Shown: piece by piece, positions 14,038 through 23,962 of the stretch
Layout of the letters: each line of letters begins with the position of its first letter
Position numbering within the stretch: the stretch's first letter is position 1
From: Opisthorchis felineus
Taxonomy: Eukaryota > Platyhelminthes > Trematoda > Opisthorchiida > Opisthorchiidae
NCBI GenBank assembly: GCA_004794785.1
Contig: SJOL01006479.1
Location: 820,724 to 884,723 of the forward strand
DNA length: 64,000 nt
Direction: 5' to 3'
Made by a program: the position numbers and the translations under genes
Notes under the pieces: model-generated
Told to the model about the DNA's origin: nothing
Database searches by the model: none
What the model saw: the letters and a program-made list of their open reading frames with translations, nothing else

Positions 14038-14405
14038 AATAAACCCATTTGCAAAGAAATTTGGTTTTGCAAAAGACTCACCTGGAACCCAGCTGAATCT
14101 CTCGTTTGTGATGTTTCTAGGCAACTGAACGTGTTGCACCAGGCCGCCTCATGTTTCAGCTTCTACGATATTCGGGATATCGCGATACATGTATAGTCGT
14201 AATGCACTACTCATAAGGTTGGTGAAAATTCTTCTCTTGCAAAACCAAATTTGTTTGCAAATGAGCATATTTCGCTAATTCCGTGCAATTTGGTTTCAAG
14301 TAGAACATAAGTTTGACGGAAACTCGGGACTGCGTCTACCTGAGGAGCCCCAAGAAGGGCGAAACCGGTCGTGGGCTGTCGAAGAATTTTCACCAACCTT
14401 ATGAG
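14038..14405 (+). repeat. dispersed repeat copy A with internal inverted repeats
   Basis: The core (about 14290-14405) matches three other segments in the window (18.9, 23.8 and 39.1 kb) through shared blocks: GTTTCAAGTAGAACATAAG, a GACGG.AACTCGG block, GAGCCCCAAGAAGGGCGAAA, and a TTTTCACCAACCTTATGAG end. This copy is compound. Bases 14210-14234 are the perfect reverse complement of 14381-14405. A second segment near 14050-14074 is the reverse complement of about 14238-14262 with one mismatch. That pattern fits insertion of one family member into another in opposite orientation, or a foldback element. I do not know the family name. The minus-strand frames are partly open ([15 protein letters not shown]), but no protein domain is visible. 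Confidence 0.7.
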
Positions 14406-16779
14406 AAGATAACTATTTAGAAAGGGCTAAGAGACTAAATAAGTATGACCGAATCCACTTCCACAAGGATGCTCTGAAGTCCTGAAGCGTTTCAAATATC
14501 TCGATGTTAGCATGAAGAACTCTTGAAATTTGCCATGAAGGTTTCATCATGCTACGGAAGTCAGTCTGCGCTGAATAGCCGAGAAACACTGTGAAGCTGT
14601 TTCCTCCTTGTTTAGATATCTCAGCATTGAGCATCAAGAGCACACCTAAGAAAGTTCGAAGCCATAACCTCCTGGTCATCGGCATCTAGACAGGATAAAA
14701 TGCCACTTGTCTTTCAACTGCACAATGTGAATCCCGTAGCATATATTGACCAGCTTCTTGAAGGACGAAGCTGGTAGCCTGGAGAATGCGGGTTCGAATT
14801 TCCTTTGGGATTTCTAAGGCGTCCAAAGCTTGTGATTCTCAGTTAGGGTGAAACATCCCTAAATATCAATATAATTCTGTAGAAGTTCAGTGGCTGTATA
14901 TAGAGACTAAATTGAAAATGGAAGCATGAAGGAGGAAAAAAGTGAGATTCATTGACAAAAAACGCTCAATCTTGTTGATTCCATTGGCCTAAGGTTCCAT
15001 TGGCGTAGCACCAAGAAGGTTTATAGCATTCGGTGGCATATTCAGTGAGTGGAAGTAAAACCTACGAAGTATTTGCAGAGGTAGAATGTAAATGTAAATG
15101 ATTAACGTGATTCACCAATCAATAAGCACTACATCCTGTCTTACTGCGAGCCAGTCAGATTACTGATTGGCCAATTGGAGCTTTAATTTATTAATTTGTG
15201 CTTCCTGGTTGAATTGCATGAGTAGTTCAAGAGCTGTGCACTGCCGGTGTTCTTCAGCAAGGATGAATGGACGGTGCAGTGCTTCCCAACTTTCTATCAT
15301 GGAATGCAGGAAAGCATTTCAGAATTTCCCCACAATTTAACATGAAATGCATTGGATGGATAAAATTGGTCCGAACAACGACCAAGTGTGCTAGGAAGAA
15401 CTAAAAAAGATCTTGAGGTATCACAAAAACAGTTGCGTTTTGTGGGTATCAGGCGTTTGTGCTACACTCCCTCAAGCTTTGCCGAGTAGTTTTCTGATTG
15501 GAACGTACTGAGTACATGATTGTTTTGCAAATTTATCTGAGGACAAGAGCCAGTCCAAATGTTGTACCTCACTTGAGGTGAATTCTGTGTCCTCCCTGGC
15601 TATAGAATAAACCCCGAAGCAACTCGATGCATGTGCCATTTTTAGACCTTAAAACGTGTATTTTGGCCCTGATAAACATCTGACTCGATCTTATCGAGAA
15701 ACTGACGGGCTTTGAAATGTTGCAAACCATTACTGTCTGTCTGCTCCATAGGGGACAGTTGTTGGGGTGATCGCCAATGGTCGACACCCGCCCTTTTCTC
15801 GAGGAAGCCGTACTGGATCCTTGAGTTGAGTAGACTGAGGACGTCCTCGAATCATAAGGGTGACAGCTTCATCAGGGGAGGTGGTCAGCTCCTCGACACA
15901 ATGATATGTGATTGACATGCACGCACTTCGTGTGTTGGTACAGACACTTGAGACCAAACAAGATTTGAGACAATAGTTATGTTCTTAGTGGGTGGTCTCA
16001 GGTTAACATGCAAAGAGGACAGATGAGTAAAAGTACGGTAATGTGAGTTCTAGGTGCGTTATTCATTCATTGAGTCTAACTTAAGGTTTAAATTACCAAT
16101 ATAGCATGGTTTCTGTTGGCGCACTTTGCAAACGGAAGGTACGTGGTTTCTCTTTATTTCTATATGAATAGCCTGCATTCAAATATGATTTTCTTGTTAA
16201 CATCGCTCGAACCATAGAATGTCTGTGTATGGTGGGCGATACACTGGTGGTTTGCACTGGGCTGGATGTGTTGCAGGATGCAAATCCTTGACAACGACAG
16301 GGACAATAATGAATAAGATCGAAGGATGAGTATATACAGGCCTGCGGCAAGGCACCGGCTGGCCTCAACATGGTGGCATAACAGTGGGCTTAGTTCTAGT
16401 TGGTCCAATTGCGACTTGTGTTGCACTGTGCTTTACTTTCCGGTTGTTTTCCCATTCTTTTTTTCGCTTCTCAGTTTTCGCCGTTTCTGCGCTTTATTGT
16501 GATCTGTTTACTTTGACAGATTCTGTCCCCTGGCTTGTTTACTTCTTTGACTCGCTGTTCTTTCTTGTTGAGAGTAGCACTATCTGGCCCGACTAACTGG
16601 TCCTCTGGTTTTAGTTGTAATTGGATCTTTGATTTCCCGCACAGCTCAGTTTAGTGCATTTGGAATTTCTTTATTCTCAGAGCTTGGCAGGCACAGTCGG
16701 TTTCCATGTGCCTGTTTATTGTTTTATCGTTGGATTAACGTGAATCCATAAGTTCTAATTCCTTTTTTGTTCTTATTTT
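14406..16779. other. no recognisable gene; one small hairpin
   Basis: Nothing identifiable as a gene. Bases 14749-14775 form a hairpin with a 9-bp stem (ACCAGCTTC/GAAGCTGGT), followed by a GGGTTCGAATTTCC segment that looks like a tRNA B box without a matching A box. The short frames at 15.7-15.9 and 16.1-16.6 kb have no recognisable domain. Confidence 0.45.
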
Positions 16780-17720
16780 ATCAAAGTGTCGACAATGTTC
16801 TTGGAATTCGTACCCTCCCTTCATTTAAGGAGGCGAGTAGGGATTGATCACTGCTCATATCAGATAGTTTTCTGCCCGTTGATTCCGTATAGTGCTTGTC
16901 ACAATCCAGACATTGTGTTTTGTAGATGAAGATGATCTTCACAGTCCCATCCGATTTATCTTTCGGCTATGATAGCTCTTGCCGCACTGTGTTCATTGGT
17001 CTGTGGGTCATGGTCTTATCATGTTGCAGTATTCTCACAGTCCTTTTGAAATATTCTTGGAGCATGGAATTCCAGTACTTTGGCGTTTTTCTCGGGGTTT
17101 CTGAGTAACATGTTTTGCATTTTACCAGCAGTCTCGAAAAGAAGTTCCCTGTTGACCATTTCTATGGATCAGTTCGCATGACTATAGGCCGTTATGTTGC
17201 GGTATATCTGAAAGTCACTTGAAGAGTGTTCATTTGGAAATCTGTATGTAGCAGTTCGGATGTTCGTTGCGGTGTATCCTCTTTCTGGACAAGTGCGTTT
17301 GTTCATTCTGTGGTGTGATGACGGGGGCATCTAGGAGCGCCAGGTTACTGTTGTTTACTCGTTCCACCTTGAATTTGATGCCATCAAGATAGCAGTTTAT
17401 TAGTTAACTTGTTCGTTCTGGTTTAATCATTTGTGCACGATTAAAGTATCATCGGCGTAACGTATATATAGGTCATCCGATCCAATCCAATTTTTTTGTT
17501 GTAATCTGGATGGAAAACCATGTGAATGGAGACCCCACCGGAGCTCCTCTCAGTAGTTCGTACTATTCACTGCTGAATTTAGAATATATACGTATGCAAT
17601 TTATTCTCGTTCACGTGACGTTTAGGATACGTTAACTTGTGCAGTTGTATTATGGCTTTTTGTGCGATGTAATCCTCCTAGAAGTATGACAGAAAACACA
17701 TGATTTAACTCAAGCGCCCA
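16780..17720 (-). mobile_element. Penelope-like retroelement relic (RT and GIY-YIG)
   Basis: Reading the minus strand from about 17.7 kb down, conceptual fragments follow the order of a Penelope-like element. First is an RT box KFSSE(stop)YELLRGAPVGSP, with the GSP core at 17527-17547. Next is the catalytic box LYIRYADDTLIVH, with YADD at 17448-17459. Then comes GIKFKVERVNNSNLALLDAP and an RKRIHRN segment matching the post-RT FLDV...RKPTH region of PLEs. Last is IFIYKTQCLDCDKHYTES (core at 16889-16927), the CxxC-type lead-in and start of a GIY-YIG endonuclease. In-frame stops and frame changes occur throughout, and the 5' part and most of the nuclease are not recognisable. PLEs copy RNA into DNA and integrate using the GIY-YIG nuclease; this copy is dead. 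Confidence 0.85.
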
Positions 17721-18839
17721 TCCCACCAATTTCCAGTGGAAGGAAAAACTTAGTACTTTCTATGGCTATATACAAGACATTTTTCTATGGCGGTTCCACC
17801 CAAGCTTTGTTTGCATTTGTTGTGTTTCCAATAATAAAACTTATCGACGAGGCCTACTTAGTTTGGAGTTCGGCTCTTACTTGTTTCGAATTCGCTAAGC
17901 AAGCAACATTCAGAGGTCCTGAAGGGCTAGCAAGTTGAATCTCATTTATTCATTAATGTGCTCATCATCTTGATCAAAACTTGTCGACAGCTTTCCGCTG
18001 GGATAGACCAGTTTGGTGGGAGAATTCCATAAACAAGATATTCATCAGACTTTTGCCTAAAAACATGGGAAGTCCTATACTTTTGTCGTGAAGTGCTTGT
18101 GCCCTGCCGAACATTGGCCTAAATAGATTTTGTTAATGTTTGGGGTCTACACATCATAAACGAAAGTTTCATTTGAAACCCACTTTAACAAGACCTAAGT
18201 TTGCAAATGAATTCTCAACTTCTTCCTTCGCCCACCTAATGCCACGGATGGACTGTGCCGTTGTGCACCAAAACCTGTAGATAACAAGTCAGGGTAAATT
18301 CCCTGAGGCTCAGTTTCGTGAGATCTTGCTCTGATCGTGCATGTCTACAAATTTTAGATGCGACATTTTGCCTTCTTCAACTTCGTGCCTGTTCGTGGAC
18401 CACTCGGTGTCACTTCGACATTCACACTTGGTTTCTTGCAACCTGTTTTCGGAAAGTTGACCAATATGCACCAACTTCTTATGGTCAGGTCAGCTAGCTC
18501 CGGACGGAAGATAGGCTGCAGAAAATATGTGGTTTCCCCACCGCTTGCAACATTGACCCACGTCATAGACGAGTCCCCATAGAAGTGTTTACATCAAATT
18601 TAGTGTTGCATGACAGTGCAATTTTCCACAAGCCCGTTTTTGTGTGGCACACGGCCGGAAGGAATGCAAATTACGTGGAATAAATCACATAGAGTAACAA
18701 ACACAAGCGAGTCCGAGCGAGTGTCTGTCACGGTTTTCAGATAATTGAAATCGTCTAAAGTTAGAATAGGCTTGCATTTTTATCAAGAAGAATCAAAGAG
18801 AAAATTAGAAACGTCGAATTTACCCGAATTTATTTTTGA
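17721..18839. other. no recognisable gene
   Basis: This may hold worn 5' parts of the neighbouring PLE relic, but I cannot align any motif. Overlapping frames on both strands at 18354-18582 have no recognised domain. Confidence 0.45.
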
Positions 18840-19014
18840 CATGAGACGCAGCTGAATCGAGCTGAATCTCACGTTTATAATGATCTGATATGTTCTGATA
18901 GAACATAAGGTTGACGGGAACTCGGAGTCTACGCCTACCTGATAAACCCCAAGAAGGGGAAAACTGGTCACGGGGTGTAGGATAGTTTTCAGCGAACTTA
19001 CGAGTAGTGTGTTG
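18840..19014 (+). repeat. dispersed repeat copy B
   Basis: It shares AGAACATAAGGTTGACGGGA, AACTCGG, CCCCAAGAAGGGGAAAAC and a TTTTCAGCGAACTTACGAG end with copies A, C and D, all in the same orientation. Its left part (CAGCTGAATC...CTCACGTTT) resembles sequence near 14.09 kb left of copy A, so the family may extend further 5' than the core. There is no protein domain and no clear target-site duplication. Confidence 0.65.
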
Positions 19015-20387
19015 CGCCTAGAGAAAAATAGAAACGTTTATGCCATGCGATTCAAGCAGGATAGAACGCGCATAACCGGGTAACAAGCAAGGGGTGAGGA
19101 CTCCTCTTTCGCTACGTTTATTTTTTTGTCAGATCTCCGGTTTTGTTTTCGAAATATGAATTCGTCGCCCCCCGTACCTTTTCTGTCAATGACGTCCAGC
19201 ATTTAGTGGTAACCTAGTGAGCAATGTAAGCCACTCGCTCACAACGCTACTCAATGACTTAGTTGTACTGCTTGATTAGTTGATTTGGGTGCATAGTGGG
19301 AAGTTTCTAAACACAGTCGTAACTTTTGGCTGGACTATGTCTTTCAGATTTCCCAGTTTAAAGATTTGCCTCAAAAAAGGTCAAGCAATCAACAAAATTC
19401 ACTTTTAATTGATGTCTTCTAGTGTGATGATGAGGTTTTCTCCGTAGAGATGACCACTTCCATCAATCCTATTGTGTGGTGTTCACAAAGCAGCAAAATT
19501 TACTTTTACTGCTATGGTTCATAACAAGTACAACAGCAACATTATACGCCTCTATATACAATTATGCAGGCAATAACTAATTTGTAGATAGTGATGGTTG
19601 CAGGGAAGACTCAAATTTATACTTGCTGGCATCATGTTCAGCCAAGGGGGCACCTTATCTTTCCGAGTTTTGAACGCAGAGGACGGCAGAATGTCTTCTG
19701 TCAAGTGCTAGTTGAACACTCCAATGTTTTTGATATTCTCAGCAAATTATTCTCACCTATCCATACAATGTAGGCGAGAGAGCCCTGGTTCTTTCACGCA
19801 CCCCTTCCTAAAGTGACCACCCAGTAAATATTTCCACAACACTTTTCATGAAAGCTTCTACGGCTGTGAATACCTTTTGATCTGTGTTACTCAAATGATA
19901 AGTCATGTCATCTAGATCGTTCAACTTCATCATTAAATTTATCAGCAGAAATAGCACCTTTCTGTTTTTTTCACTAAACAGCAACTGATATTTTACTCAT
20001 CTTACTCTGTTCTGTATGGATCAATACATCTGCTCCACATTCACCGCTTAGTACTTATCGGATTCGAGGACAGCCTCGTCAGTCTTTCTCCTCGTTTTAT
20101 GTCTTAGTCTCAAATTATCTGGCAACATTTGCTAGAGGAAAACAAACACCCCACACCACATCCCTGATAAAAGGACGTTTACACATTCAAGGAACTCTAT
20201 ATATGGGTATATGCTACCTTCGACAACCTCCGTTTTGCATTGTAAAGCAGACTTCATAGTATGTTGGCCCGAGCAAAAAAAATAGGTGGGCGACCATGTA
20301 GGTGAAACTACATGAATATTTATCCGCCGTGCACGTGAGCCCCAAATAAGATGAAACAGAATAAGTAAATAATGGAACATTTTTTAC
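19015..20387. other. no recognisable gene
   Basis: Only short frames, with no repeat or RNA gene that I can identify. Confidence 0.5.
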
Positions 20388-20455
20388 TGATCCTGTTTAC
20401 TAATACTGTTTACTGTATTACTGTTACTGTTATTACTGTTTACAATACTGTTTAT
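20388..20455 (+). repeat. degenerate TACTGT microsatellite
   Basis: A short tract is built of repeated TACTGTT/TACTGTTTAC units with interruptions. It is simple-sequence DNA with no evidence of function. Confidence 0.6.
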
Positions 20456-21134
20456 GAACATTGTTCGTACAGTGTTACGCTGTGCAGTGACTGTGGTAAG
20501 TTACGAAAATTTGTACAAGTTAACGCATGTACTCATTAGCAAAATTCAGAATGATTCCTAGCTGTCATACTCTAAAGTTGCATCTCTTTAAGGTCGGCTA
20601 AAGACACCAGTTCTGTCAGAAGGCTACCAGAACTAAGCGAAATTCCAATCTTGACTCGAACGTCAGACGGCTGCAGTGGAATAATGAAGCACTGTCACTG
20701 GAAATATACGTCTATTCAGTTTTTTAGACTGCGTTGAGAAGGCGTATCCCTGTAAGGGTAGAAAAATTTTCCGATATGGTCGCTTTCCATGCACTTTCAG
20801 GTCTTCTGCTATACAATGTTGGTTTATAAACGTTACATCGATCTAACCAGAAGGTAATCCTGTTATGATCAATGTTTCTAAATGTCTGTAAAATCTACCT
20901 GGACAGAAGATGCTTGCTTAGATGTTCGCATTAATTTTACGCACCACAATATGGACACCACTGTCCCAAGTGACACCAAGGCCACTAGATATACAACCAG
21001 CAATTCAGCAGCACCGTTCTCACGGGTTATCCTAAACCGCATAATCAATATTCCCAAACAGACAGGAAGCGGTGCAGTTAGACAAAGGGGAAAGTTTGTG
21101 AGTATTCACATCGAATTCAGCATAGATGCATCCA
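20456..21134. other. no secure gene; flank of PLE fragment
   Basis: A frame at 20882-21139 sits directly before the PLE fragment. It could be a shifted, decayed part of the same element, but no PLE motif is clear in it. Confidence 0.4.
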
Positions 21135-21396
21135 TATAGTTGGAGCGTGTGGAAAGTCGACTAATTCCAATGGGTATTCGAATTACCGCTCACGCCACCC
21201 CATCAGCGTGAACCAAGCAGTGGTAAAAATTTTGATAAGTAGAGCTACTAAACTTTACTCGCAGCACGCCCACAAGGACGAAAGAGTTGAGCGCACTCAG
21301 ACAGAAATGACAGCCGTGATCTATCCGTTGAAGACACAGTGGAATTTGAAGCATCACCAGACCAACTGGAAAGTTACAGACCGTTTAGACGACTGA
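21135..21396 (+). mobile_element. Penelope-like retroelement fragment
   Basis: One plus-strand frame reads GKSTNSNGYSNYRSRHPIS and then VNQAVVKILISRATKLYS, ending at a stop at 21396. It matches the stretch of PLE polyproteins between the RT and the GIY-YIG nuclease, where the usual wording is R/KPTNS..YLNYxSxHPIS..RAVVxTLxxRA. The remaining codons (about 45) drift from the family. Neither an RT core nor a nuclease is next to it, so it is a small broken piece, in the opposite orientation to the relic at 17 kb. It could derive from the same family, since the 17-kb copy is too decayed here to compare. Confidence 0.7.
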
Positions 21397-21952
21397 AAAG
21401 ATTCCACATAGGAACGATACGTGTAAAAATATGAGCCCGATCACAATTCATTTTAATACTTCCATGGCGTTAGCGTGAGTCGCTCTTCATATTTTCATTA
21501 TTTTACTGCTTGTAAAAACTGCTCATGTTGACCTGAATTTCGGGCGACAAAACCTTACTGGAACACTTTGTGTTCTTTTTATTTAAGAATACAGTTCTTT
21601 CGGCATCCGCCAGGTCCGAGGCTTTTATATGACCTGCGGGAGTATCAATCCACTCAATTTCCAAATGTTATTTCCGGTTATATTTCATCATGTGTTCTGT
21701 GGTATCGTCGGAAGGTTCACTTTCTGTAGAGTGAGTCTGTATTGAGCACGTAGTAGTTTCCATCACGAATTGCGGTTAATCTTTTGACGCACGAGTTTTA
21801 AGTGAGAGATGACCATGCAGTGACTAAACGGAAACAGAGCAGGGAGGGTAATTCGCCCTCAGAATGAGCTTCCAGGTAACCAAGAAGGTACCTATTCACA
21901 CAGTTTCTAATTTGCTGGACACATTGTCTGCGTATACCGCCATTTCGGAAGA
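21397..21952. other. no recognisable gene
   Basis: Nothing identifiable; only short closed frames. Confidence 0.5.
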
Positions 21953-22180
21953 AGTATAGTATATGGTATGGTGTAGTATAGAATAGTATAGCATATTATA
22001 TCATATTATATTATAGTACAGTATAGCATATTATAGTATAGTATAGTACAATACAGTATAGTATATTACAATGTAGTACAGAATAGTATAGAATAGTGTA
22101 CTGTGGAATGGTATGGTATGGTATAGTATAGCATGGTAAGTACAGTATAATATAATGCGATATAGCTGAGCATAGTATAT
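21953..22180 (+). repeat. degenerate TATAG pentanucleotide satellite
   Basis: About 230 bp consist of imperfect AGTAT/TATAG units, with variants such as GGTATGGTAT and ATTATATTAT. The variation suggests an old array that is no longer homogenised. Minus-strand frames across it (YYTIPYHSTVHYSI...) are artefacts of the repeat. Confidence 0.85.
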
Positions 22181-23805
22181 CGCTGTGACCTGCCTTCTGT
22201 TGAAGCAGTTCGTCTAATAGAATATCTATAAGATGAAAAATGTCGGATGAATATTGAGCAGGTGTTACACGGCTTGAGGGAGCAATTTATAGGCACAAAA
22301 CATCTCAGACTCATTATCAATCCTCATGGCTCTCTGAACCAAAGTTAACTCTGATCAGTAGAAAGGCACGAGGTCAGAAAGAATCAGTAAACAACTACAT
22401 TTTTGCCATGAGCTTCTTAAGGCTAGGTTATTTTAAACTGTCTCTGCATCCGTCATGTTAAAAAACCTTTTTGTTTGGCCTGTCTTTTAACTTTGGTCTA
22501 ACGAACGGGCGGGAAATATTTAATAACAATAGTGCGATCAAAACTACGAAAATCGATGTCTCACTCTAGGTATTTGGACTCACTTTTATTTAGTTATTAT
22601 TTATAAGGAATCTGTGACAGTATGCAGAGGGAGAACATTTTCCACCATATATATAGAAAATTTGTACACATTGTGAAACACTATCAGCCTTACTTTCTCC
22701 CATCCGTACACGACTGAAAACTTCATCGACTGGATAGCGTGATGCTCATTTTTCAACGTTATCATGATTGATCATCCCGAGACTGGTTGCATCTCCGGTT
22801 TACGGCGCCAGAAATTATTTTGGGTTAAGTAAAAATCCTTTGTAGGCCACTCAACTACTGTCCCACGTCTGTGATGCTGCAGCTGAAGCTCTTAGACAAA
22901 CAGTCAAAAAACGGTTTAGATTGACCACCGTCGACCTACAGAATCAAAGTCATTGGGGATTGTCTGGAGATTACTATTCAAAATGGGAGGCGGCAACAAA
23001 AGGCAAAATGTTTTAGCTAACGGATACGAAATTTTGGAGCATACATTATCGTGGGAGGCATCAGAATTCAGCCCGAATCGAGCAGTAACCAACTGATCAT
23101 TACGTTTATGCTTGAAAGTTTCTAACTCACCGTGAGTAGTGTTAGAAGAGAACAACTTGTGCGGCATTATAACATTTCGAACGTCAAGAGCAGCGAATAT
23201 ACCCGTCAAATGGATACCAAGTAAAAAACAATAGGTCATTACTGAACTCTCAAGATTCACATTTTAGCACTGACAAAGGCGACGTGTGGTACTGCCACGC
23301 GGATTAGGGCAGAGGCAACAAGACCCATATAGTTGTATACTATATGCCTTTTCGTCGTAATTTAATCTTTGAATGCGCGCTAGTAGTCTATAGCTCAGCT
23401 TATTCGTTAGTCGCTGTCTACTGGGTGTGATAACAGCATTCGCACCATCTCGCATAAACAGTTTTTTACCACTGTTCAGATTAGTTCAAGGAATAAATGC
23501 GATTTTCTTGACAGAACACACCACTCGTGAGGTTGATGAAAACTTCGAATGTGCTTCTTGTGGCTGACTGTGTAGATGTAGCCCCCGAGTTTCCGTCAAT
23601 CCAAGTTCCGCTTGACTCCACATTGTGCGCAATCTGCGAAACACACGCTCATTTGATGCCAACGTGAAACTCACCAGAATCAAGCCTATTCATGAGGAAT
23701 ATGAGGCGGTCTTTTTTTGCACCAGGTTCATATGGGAGACACCGTAAACTAGAGGTTCAGGTGGGATTCAATCTTGTTTCGTTTCATCGCCAATGTGATT
23801 TAAAA
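22181..23805. other. no recognisable gene
   Basis: Minus-strand frames at 22916-23260 (114 codons) and 23264-23455 adjoin each other but show no domain and no clear splice junction. I leave them uncalled. Confidence 0.45.
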
Positions 23806-23962
23806 TTGAGTTTACTTCGCAAAATGCGTCCAAGTTAGGTTCAAGAAGAACATGAGGTTGAGGGGAACTCGAGGCTGGGCATATTTGTTGAGCCCCGAGG
23901 AGGGCAAAACCGATGGTGCACAGTCGAAGGGTTTTCAGCAAAGTTATAATTAGTGTTTCACT
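23806..23962 (+). repeat. dispersed repeat copy C
   Basis: It shares AGGTTCAAGAAGAACATGAG, GGGGAACTCG, GAGCCCCGAGGAGGGCAAAA and a TCGAAGGGTTTTCAGCAAAG end with copies A, B and D, in the same orientation. It is more diverged than copy A. The minus-strand translation (TIGFALLGAQQ) echoes copy A ([11 protein letters not shown]), but two such reads do not establish a coding origin. Confidence 0.65.

Noticed and set aside
14749..14775. Perfect 9-bp-stem hairpin as an RNA element
   Set aside because: A single small hairpin with no conserved partner motif; hairpins of this size occur by chance in 64 kb.
22066..22320. Minus-strand frame with YYT/YHS repeats as a protein
   Set aside because: It is the translation of the pentanucleotide satellite.
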